Origin: Levilactobacillus lanxiensis
GTDB lineage: Bacteria > Bacillota > Bacilli > Lactobacillales > Lactobacillaceae
Direction: 5' to 3'
DNA length: 64,000 nt
Assembly (NCBI RefSeq): GCF_016861655.1
Contig: NZ_BOLN01000003.1
Span: 280,272 to 344,271 of the forward strand
Shown: positions 53,941 through 62,100 of the stretch, piece by piece
Layout: every line of letters begins with the position of its first letter
Position numbering within the stretch: position 1 is the first letter of the stretch
Translations under genes and position numbers: made by a program
The notes under the pieces: model-generated
Database searches by the model: none
What the model saw: the letters and a program-made list of their open reading frames with translations, nothing else
What the model was told of the DNA's origin: nothing

Positions 53941-54660
53941 ATGAAAATTGAGAATGAAATTATCACAAATCACTTACGAGAGATCTTAGATGAAAAGCAT
54001 ATCCCACTAAAATATTTTGTTAAACAGGCTGTTATATATGGGCTATCTCGTGCAACGGTCTATAAGGTTGCAGCTCATCGTCATTGTAAAATGAGCGAAG
54101 AGGTCTCGCATGGATTGGTAGAATTATTGAACGTCCCTCATGACACCTTGATTACGTGGAGTCAAAATATGGATACGTACTTTGATGATGATTTACGAGG
54201 GTTTACCCCCAAGAACCTGGAAATACTGAGTAAAGAGATGGCAGAGGCTGGAATCTCCTTACATTATCAAGTATATTCTCGAAATGACTCAATGAACGTC
54301 ACTACGAGATACGCACAAAATCATCGTATGTTTTTAGATGGTAATTTTAGAATATGCACTGATGGACTACCAGAATTATGGTTGACGGGCTTTGATGTCT
54401 TTAATAACCGGATTGATACGACGGCAACGGAGCTTAAAAGCTTTCATTCTCAATTGTTGAAACGAGTTATTAAGTTTGCAGAAAAGGTGGGAATGTACAA
54501 GGTGGTTTATACTGTATTTCAGGATGATGACAGTCGGTACAGATGCATTTCTACGGGACAAAATTTGCAGATTTGTAAGGAACTTGGCTTTAAGGTGAAT
54601 ACAAGACATGGTGCAAGTGATTTTCAGAGGAATTTTGAAAAGATACTTATAAAAAATTAA
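53941..54660 (+). CDS. HTH protein with GNAT-like C-terminus
   Basis: 239 aa, AT-rich. Residues about 8-65 read as a helix-turn-helix of XRE type (LREILDEKHIPLKYFV, LSRATVYKVAAHRHCKMSEE). The C-terminal part has the fold pattern of an acetyltransferase end: YKVVYTVFQDDDSRYRC, then GQNLQICKELGFKVNTRHG, similar to the N..CxxLGF motif B of GNAT proteins. The acetyl-CoA loop is not clear, so the domain may be degenerate. I do not recognise the combination. It lies in a cassette gap like the HNH gene. Confidence 0.5.
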   Translation: MKIENEIITNHLREILDEKHIPLKYFVKQAVIYGLSRATVYKVAAHRHCKMSEEVSHGLVELLNVPHDTLITWSQNMDTYFDDDLRGFTPKNLEILSKEMAEAGISLHYQVYSRNDSMNVTTRYAQNHRMFLDGNFRICTDGLPELWLTGFDVFNNRIDTTATELKSFHSQLLKRVIKFAEKVGMYKVVYTVFQDDDSRYRCISTGQNLQICKELGFKVNTRHGASDFQRNFEKILIKN

Positions 54661-54689
54661 ATGGCCTAATTTTCAGATGGATAACCATC

Positions 54690-54765
54690 CTCGCCAGATA
54701 CAATTGGTAATCAATTCGTTTAACTGTCGATTGATTACTGCCAATCGGATAGCTGAATAGCAGAG
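54690..54765 (+). pseudogene. 3' remnant of ORF B (third copy)
   Basis: caattggtaatcaattcgtt, then aactgtcgattgattac and gctgaatagcagag match the last third of the DUF3781-like gene and its first remnant. Confidence 0.6.
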
Positions 54766-54771
54766 AACGCC

Positions 54772-54811
54772 AAATAGGACTAACCCCCACAGCTGAGGGC
54801 TAGTCCTATTT
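54772..54811. terminator. Bidirectional terminator
   Basis: aaataggactaaccccca pairs with tgagggctagtcctattt. Serves the minus-strand SLAP-like gene and plus-strand transcripts. Confidence 0.8.
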
Positions 54812-54858
54812 GACGTTCATTTATTTAACGAGATTTCAAAAACAACGTAAAGACTGAA

Positions 54859-55632
54859 TTATTTTGCTGGAGCCAAGAAGATAGCCGCATCGCCTTGATT
54901 GACGCCTTCGCCGTAACCATCTTCGGTTTGCACGCGGACACCAATGTGCCAGCCGCGGTACTGGGCTCGTTTGGCGGCCGGATAGCCAGCTTGCGTCAAC
55001 AGGTTTTGATAATTTTGCGTATCCATGGTCATAGACGAATTACTCAAGTGAATGTAGGTTTCACCGGCTGGCACCGTTGGCGATTCCTCGCCGTCGTCAG
55101 TGTAAACAACGCTACCTGCTTGGTTAGACAGATTCTGGTCGACCGTTGTTCCTGGGAACAAGCTTAAGATTTCTTGAATCAGGGTGTTTTCATTCGCGAT
55201 TGGCAAATTTTCTGCTGGATCAGCTGGGTTTGTCTGCGTTGTCACCGTAGATGAAGCTGGCTTTTTAGCAGTGGCTGTTTTCAAATAGCCCCGCCAAATC
55301 CAACCTTGAAGGGTTCCGTCGCCACTCTGGACGTGATAGTAAATGGCATTAACACCCTTATTCTTTTCGTACAGTTTTTCGTGAGCATCCGTATACCAGA
55401 TAACGGTGGGGGTCACGTCATTATTACTATAACGAATCCCCAGGTGCTTTGAATAACGGGCCCCAGTCGTGGCCATCAGCGCATGACGTTTCATACTTTT
55501 ACGCCAAACCAACCGGACGGACTTGGACCGAGCCGCTGAATACTGACTGTTCGCGGAAGCTGTGACACTGGCTGCCCCTAAAACGCCAGCTCCAACTCCC
55601 AAAACCATTAACGCTTGCATAACTTTTTTCAT
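54859..55632 (-). CDS. Secreted SLAP/SH3-like surface protein
   Basis: 257 aa from ATG 55632 after GGGAGGAAA. Signal peptide MKKVMQALMVLGVGAGVLGA, cleavage near TASAN. Residues about 35-120 contain YSAARSKSVRLVWRKSMKRH and YHVQSGDGTLQGWIWRGYLK, the pattern of SH3-like surface (SLAP) domains in lactobacilli. The C-terminal part (about 130-257) is a CAP-independent domain I do not know. No anchor; likely wall-associated non-covalently. GC content is near the core average. Confidence 0.65.
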   Translation of the reverse strand: MKKVMQALMVLGVGAGVLGAASVTASANSQYSAARSKSVRLVWRKSMKRHALMATTGARYSKHLGIRYSNNDVTPTVIWYTDAHEKLYEKNKGVNAIYYHVQSGDGTLQGWIWRGYLKTATAKKPASSTVTTQTNPADPAENLPIANENTLIQEILSLFPGTTVDQNLSNQAGSVVYTDDGEESPTVPAGETYIHLSNSSMTMDTQNYQNLLTQAGYPAAKRAQYRGWHIGVRVQTEDGYGEGVNQGDAAIFLAPAK

Positions 55633-55744
55633 AAATGATTTTCCTCCCATTACCCCTAAAAACGACTTGAATAATCTCCGATGTATCTCGGTTGCTAGCT
55701 TATGTACCGGCAATCACTCATTATTGTAGAGCTAAAGCAGCGGG

Positions 55745-55930
55745 GTGACAAGCACACGTTTGTGATGAAAAAATGTGTAGGAGAAAATAAACAAAGATGG
55801 CTAGACCCAGACAAAAATCCGCCAATTGTAGAGAATGGATTGGCAAACTAAGTGCAACACTTCATCGAATGATTATAGTCGACAGTCAATTGATATCGAA
55901 ACAAATTGCCGATTAGATACAATATAAAAC
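55745..55930 (+). pseudogene. Remnants of ORF A and ORF B (fourth copy)
   Basis: gacaagcacacgtttgtgat is identical over its first 18 nt to the end of ORF A; further on, gtcaattgatat and aattgccgattaga resemble the ORF B end. Frames are destroyed. Confidence 0.5.
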
Positions 55931-56064
55931 ATCAACGGGGTATAGAAAAGCCAAATGAATTTCGATATACTAAAATCAACTCACAACAGATGAGTAATCA
56001 TTATTATTCTGGGGTAATAGATGGTAGTCAGTAACCATTACCACAGGTTCAGGAGGATTTTGAC

Positions 56065-58107
56065 ATGCATTGGGGAGCAGAAGTCAGTCGACACCAAGCC
56101 ACACACCACATTAAAAACTGGATGGTCACCGTAGTTATTTTAGCCGAAATTAGTGGGCCGCTCATCACACCGGTGAGGGCCTTAGCGGCGACCCCCGCGA
56201 CAGCCAAACAGACCCTGAAAAATCGCTCAGGGGAGGCGCTCTTAGGGAGTTCGTCTTCGTCGGACAGGCTGAGCGGAGACAGTGGCAGTGAATCAAGGCT
56301 GCCGACAACGGAAGTCACCGAGCCCACAACGGTTGAGTCGAATGCCGTGGCCACTCATGAAACGACGACAACGGAAACCGCAGACAAGCCCAAGAAACCT
56401 GACACACCGAAGCCGGCTACCGTTGGGGTTGACCGACCACACGAGGCCAGTAAGCAAGCCACCGAGTCGATTGATCAGTGGATGCCGAATAAGCGACTCC
56501 AACGGGCAATTTTTTATCAATTGACCCATCTCATTCCTGTTCCGGATGATGACAAGACTTGGCAGTCGACCGCCGACATCACGAAGGACGATATGAAGCG
56601 GTTGAAGGCGTTATTTATTGGTTATTACGGAGGTGAGAGTGGCGAGTCGACTTACAACCCGGATGGCGAAGAATACCGGCTTGATGGACTGGAGTACGCC
56701 ACCAATTTGGAAACCCTAATGATGGGTGGTGGGGGCACGGATGATGAGTCTTATCAAAACTTTGGCAATATCAAAAACGTTTCGCCGCTAAAAAATCTGA
56801 CTAGCCTAGAAACGTTATGGCTGAGCAATAACCAAATCAGTGATGTGTCGCCGTTGGCGGGGCTAACCAATCTTACGGAGTTGCGGCTTCATGATAATTT
56901 TATTGCAGATTTTTCAAGTCTGAAAAACATTCCGGCCGATGTCAGTGATAATCAGATGTATCAGTACATATTTCCGGAGCCTATCAAGGTGAACTCGTGG
57001 ACGCGTAAGGCTCACTTGAACATTCCGATTTATTTACAAACTGGCGAACTAGCCACGGGCGTCGACCAGCACCTCGAAGATATGTATTTGATCCACAATT
57101 ATGAGGGGGGTGCCTTGGGTCACGGCGGTGAGGGCGTTACTTTTTGGTACACCCAGGGTGGTGAGGTCACGGAAGATGGCAAGGGGGGACTCGACTTTGC
57201 GAATATTATCGACCAAGCGCAGTTTCCCGAGGGTGGCGACCAGACCGGTAATTATTATTTCTTAATTGCGAAGTATGTGATAGGCAAGGATCCTCTTCAC
57301 AGATACTTTTTTTGGATTGTCCAAAGGTATGATATCGGCGATGCCGCCGAGCCAGTCACGGCGAACTATCAGGATGAACAAGGTCAGGAACTAGCACCCA
57401 GTCAAACTTTGAATGGGGATATCGGTGATGTTTATCAGACGGAAGCCGCTACGATCCCCGGTTATGAGCTGACGGAAACGCCTGCCAACACACAAGGGAC
57501 GTTTGGCGAAGAGCCAATCATGGTGACCTATATTTACCGTAAACTGATCCCCGTACCACCGGTTACTCCGCCGACACCTAATCCACAACCGGTGCCCACC
57601 CCGGCGCCGAAACCAACCTTGCCGGCCATTAAGCAAGGTCACGTGGCGGTGCATTATCAGACCGCTGAGGGGATGCCGGTTCACAGCGATACCCGTGTTG
57701 TTGGCCAGGTGGGAAGTGGTTATCAGACGCAACCCTTGCCGCTGGCCAACTACCATGTCGTTGGCCGGCCAACGAATGCTGTCGGAATCTTTGGCGAGCA
57801 GCCGGTGGATGTGACTTATACTTATGCGCCTAATGTGGTGGGTGGTGGCCAAGGAGATGGTGGTGAGCCAGCCGAACCAACCTTACCAGTTGAGAGCGGA
57901 ACAGCAAGTGGCAACGGTCAGATTGGTCAGACGACCACGACGTTGCCAATCCATACTGGAAGTGCGTTTGCGACGGCGACGAAACCTGAAAAGCAACAGT
58001 TGTCCTTGCCCGCTACGAATGAGCGGTTCACACCGATTCATTGGTTAGGTTGGGGTGTTTTGGTTGCCAGTTTCGGTGGCTGGTGGCTTAAGCGACGTCG
58101 ACAGTAG
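56065..58107 (+). CDS. LRR and MucBP surface protein with LPxTN-type sorting signal
   Basis: 680 aa from ATG 56065 after AGGAGG. Signal sequence (WMVTVVILAEISGPLITPVR, cut near ALAA), Ser/Thr-rich stalk to about 130, internalin-like LRRs at about 235-290 (LKNLTSLETLWLSNNQISDV, AGLTNLTELRLHDNF), two MucBP-like repeats (VTANYQDEQGQELA; VAVHYQTAEGMPVH), Pro-rich linker, then LSLPATNE, a membrane span and KRRRQ. The sorting motif has Asn where Gly is usual. Attached to peptidoglycan by sortase; likely binds mucin or host surfaces. Confidence 0.88.
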   Translation: MHWGAEVSRHQATHHIKNWMVTVVILAEISGPLITPVRALAATPATAKQTLKNRSGEALLGSSSSSDRLSGDSGSESRLPTTEVTEPTTVESNAVATHETTTTETADKPKKPDTPKPATVGVDRPHEASKQATESIDQWMPNKRLQRAIFYQLTHLIPVPDDDKTWQSTADITKDDMKRLKALFIGYYGGESGESTYNPDGEEYRLDGLEYATNLETLMMGGGGTDDESYQNFGNIKNVSPLKNLTSLETLWLSNNQISDVSPLAGLTNLTELRLHDNFIADFSSLKNIPADVSDNQMYQYIFPEPIKVNSWTRKAHLNIPIYLQTGELATGVDQHLEDMYLIHNYEGGALGHGGEGVTFWYTQGGEVTEDGKGGLDFANIIDQAQFPEGGDQTGNYYFLIAKYVIGKDPLHRYFFWIVQRYDIGDAAEPVTANYQDEQGQELAPSQTLNGDIGDVYQTEAATIPGYELTETPANTQGTFGEEPIMVTYIYRKLIPVPPVTPPTPNPQPVPTPAPKPTLPAIKQGHVAVHYQTAEGMPVHSDTRVVGQVGSGYQTQPLPLANYHVVGRPTNAVGIFGEQPVDVTYTYAPNVVGGGQGDGGEPAEPTLPVESGTASGNGQIGQTTTTLPIHTGSAFATATKPEKQQLSLPATNERFTPIHWLGWGVLVASFGGWWLKRRRQ

Positions 58108-58120
58108 GCATAGCCCCATG

Positions 58121-58288
58121 GCTGAAAGTGGGGACTATGACCATTTTGAGGTCAAGCTAAGCAAGTCGCATAAGACGTTGACGGTTAGCAATCTATTCTT
58201 TGACAAGGACTGGAATAGCCATCGAACGTATACCAAGATGCATAGCTTTACCCATTTTCCTAAATGGCATGGTCATGCGGCCAAGTAA
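58121..58288 (+). pseudogene. C-terminal fragment of a secreted protein
   Basis: Frame starting MAESGDYDHFEVKLSKSHKT and ending PKWHGHAAK, with no ribosome binding site and no signal. Reads like the last 56 residues of a larger protein; a terminator follows. Confidence 0.4.
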
Positions 58289-58311
58289 ATTTTAAAGAGA
58301 AGTCAAAGAGA

Positions 58312-58358
58312 ACACGAGACGTGCTTACGATTGAAAGGCACACGTCTCGTGCTTTTTG
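58312..58358 (+). terminator. Intrinsic terminator
   Basis: cacgagacgtgc pairs with gcacacgtctcgtg, then T5. Confidence 0.85.
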
Positions 58359-58408
58359 TAATCCTGAGGTGCAAGCGGTCCAGTCAAATTGAATATTTGG
58401 TAATAGCA

Positions 58409-58437
58409 GCAGGTTGATTAGAGCAACCTGCTTTTTT
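58409..58437 (+). terminator. Second intrinsic terminator
   Basis: gcaggttg pairs with caacctgc, then a T run. Confidence 0.8.
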
Positions 58438-58439
58438 AT

Positions 58440-59114
58440 GGAAAATGTCCCTAGAAGATGGTGATCCTTAAACAAAATTGAGGTAGCGACTTTTGAGGAA
58501 AATAGTTCACCATATAGAGAATTAATATAAGCCGGCGATTCTCAGCGATTTTCCTAATAAAATAAAAATATTTATTTAAAAGCCAACTGGCTAAAGAATA
58601 AAGCACAGCGCTACATAGCACATTTGGTAACACATGGAATCATTTGTTACTGTGACTAAATATGGAACATAAACGTCTTGAATGTTAGCCCCATCACATT
58701 TATAATGATACTGCAATTGGAATAGTCGTGAAAAGGTTATCTGAAATAACGGTTTCAGGCTAGAATGTTTATAGCTTGTTATTTAGCTGTGAGGTAGTTC
58801 CGCCAAGTCTATGTACAAATCTGGCAGAATGATGACTAATCAGCTGTTTTCCAACAGACTGTTTCAAATGGGCAAAAAAGAAACGTGCTTTTTTAATTCC
58901 AAGGAATTTCTCGAAAGAAGCGACTAATTTTTTGCGGGATACCACGAGTAATCATGAGAATCATCGGTAGGTTAACCACTGAAAGGCAATTTTACTAACT
59001 GGTCGCTGACAATAGTATCCTGGCGATCGGTTATCAGAATTGTTAATCGAATTCTGGCGATGGATTTATTTTAATAAATAAGTATTCGGTACCATTTAAA
59101 AGGAGAGGTCAAGC
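58440..59114. other. Long AT-rich leader of the giant adhesin
   Basis: About 670 nt with no supported gene. It ends in AAAGGAGAGG before the TTG start. I see no convincing promoter or repeat. Confidence 0.4.
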
Positions 59115-62100
59115 TTGAGACAAAAAGCAGCAAATCAAAATGCGAAGAAGAACTTCATTTTATACAAGGGACATACGGGCTGGAAAATCAAGACCCGTTT
59201 ATTTGGAACGCTTTTAGTTGGTTTTTCTGCGTTAGCTATCGCAGAAAGCACGGGCGTTGTTGACGTCCATGCCGCAACAGGGGATGATACTCCAGTGGTG
59301 GATGCGTCTTCAGTATCAACGCCAACGGTGACAGGGAGTGCGACGCTTAAGACTGGGTCAACAAGTGACTCATCGAAGCTAGGAACCACTTCCGTACAGG
59401 ATGCTTCAGACCAAGGCACTTCAGGCCAAGATGCTTCAGGCCAAGGCACCTCAGGCCAAGATGCTTCAAGCCGAAGTACCTCAGGCCAAAGTACCTCAGG
59501 GCAAGATACTTCAGGCCAAGGCACCTCAGGGCAAGATGCTTCAGGTCAAGGTGCCTCAAATCAAGACGTCCCAGCGCAAGACGCTCCTACAGCCGTTAAA
59601 GCAGCAGTGGCAGAATCTGCATCCGTTACGCCAGATAATAATGCGGCACAACAGTACCCAGTATTAACACCCGGTCAACAGGTTGATGTTAGCAAGGTTA
59701 ATGGTACGGATGGCACAGTTTCGCTCACGGCGGACCAGATTAAGGATCATTTCGTGGGAACTCTTGTGAATAATGATACCAATGATAAGACTAGCGGACA
59801 GGGCAAGATAGATAACACCCATAACATTACAATTGGTGATGATGGATCTGTTGCATTGACCAGTACGGATCCTCACGATGTTTATAACACATTTGGTGAT
59901 CTCAAATCGGATCAGGTGACTGGTCACCAAGTAGCTCATGTTTCTTTTGACCATGATATTGACTTTAGTCATGACTTTTCAATGACCGGGGCTTTGGGAA
60001 TTGGAAACAAAACCGGAGCTGATGCAGGAGATGGCATTGGCATTATCTTTGCTCCCGGTGACCCCGCATACGCGGCCACGGGTGGTGCCGGTCAAATGCT
60101 AGGACTAGGTAACCTGCATAATGCCTTTGGTTTTGTTTATGATAATTATCACAACGGAGCTGATGAAGATGGTGACGCTGCTGATCCTGGCACGGCAGAT
60201 TACTTTGGCTGGCGGACGACGGATAGTAAATATGGATTACTGCAAGCAGATACTGACGTGAGAGCTGCAAGCACGATGGATTTGAGTAATCGAGCAAATG
60301 ATCCGTTTTATAAGTTCGCAATAACTTATGATGCTGCAAGTAAAGTATTGACGGTTACTTTGGCTGATAAATACGTTTTCACACGCACAATCAGTGACAC
60401 CACCTCTGGATATTCAATCTCAATCGCCGCGTCTACTGGGTATCAAACGAACAATTATGCGGCTAGAATTGATTCGTTTGATTACACACCTAAGACGACG
60501 CAAGTCGATGTTAGTTTTACCACACCAACGACTACGCCTTTAGCAACGGAAACGGCTAGTACTGCTACACCAGCACATGTGACTGCTAACGTTGGGGATA
60601 CTGTTTTAGTATTTTCTTCAGAGGCAGCTGCACAGCGGGCCATCGCGGCAGATCCTAAAATAAATCCTAATTTGGTGACGGTAATTCCATCAGACGCAGA
60701 CAATAACGTGTACGTTGTTGATGGGAGCCAAGCTTCTACGAAGTATATTAGTGGTGACTCAACCGCTTCTGATGGCGCCTACTACAGTTACGTGGTGACT
60801 GGGGATGCGACTCAAAGTATGTCAGTCCCAGTTAGTTTGACCTATAAGGCCACTATAACGCCAATCGATAAGGCAACTGGAAAAGCCATTCAGGGGATTG
60901 CCCCTATAGAAGTGAATGCGGTTGCTGGTAAGAGTACTGTGGTTGACATCCCAGGATTTACCCCAGCAACGGTTACAATTCCTACACCTGAAGACGGTCA
61001 GCCAGTCAACTATGACTTAATAATTGATATGAGCAAGACAGTGGCTGAAGGAACCACGACGACTGGAGACGTTAACCCAATTGAACACTATTACACGGCT
61101 ACCGGTGAAACGATTGACGGGACCCCAGTTGTTACGGCCAATGTAACTGTAGGGACGAATCAATCCGTCACGGATGCGCTTAATGCGCAACAACCTATCG
61201 GGTCGGATGGTAAAGTTATCACTGACGGTAGCACGCCAGCCTACACTTGGTCGACCGTTCCTAATGCTGCTGCGACAGATTCCACGGATTCTTCGGCGGC
61301 TCAGGATAGCAAGAGTATCTTGGTTCCAACCCAATCAACGCTAGACTACTGGATTCAAAAGGCGACTGACAATCAAACCGCTGCCGATAAAGAAAAGGCC
61401 GCGGCGCAAGATATCTACGATACATTTGTGGCTTCACCCGACATCACGGCTGATCAAAAGACTGCCGCAAAGAGTTTACTGGATTCCGTGAACGCGGTCT
61501 ATGAGAACCTATCGAAGACCAATGCGGATGCTAAGGCATCTTTGGAAGATGCAAAGAATTCAACGGATCCTGAAACCATTGTTACAGACAGTCAGGCTGG
61601 TTATGCTGGTATCAGTGGCATGGATACGTCACTCAGTGAATTTAAAAACGATGTAGATAATATGTCGACGACTAACTCCGCAACCCAAGCTAGCATGGTG
61701 ACCTTCAGCTCTTGGTCTCAGGTCTACGGGACGACATTGGAAAATCCTAAAGCTGATTTTGGTACAGGTTTTGGTGCTACAGTCACTGCTGACCAATTGG
61801 CGGGATTATTTGCCAACCCAGATAACTTTTATTACGTTGCTGCACTTGATTCAGATACGTCAGTTACGCCAAAAGACGTGGGTGCTTACTACTTCAAGTT
61901 AACGGAAAAAGGGCGGAGCTATATTAAGAGCTTAACGCCAGATAACCCAAATGCTGGGCTCTACGTTTCTGGAATAGTCACGATTACACCGGCAGATGCA
62001 ACACCAACGATTCAAGATACTAGTGTGGTGTACGGTGCAGATCCAACAATCACGGGTAGTTTAGGATCGGATTTAGCAAATACAGACCATTCACTTACTC

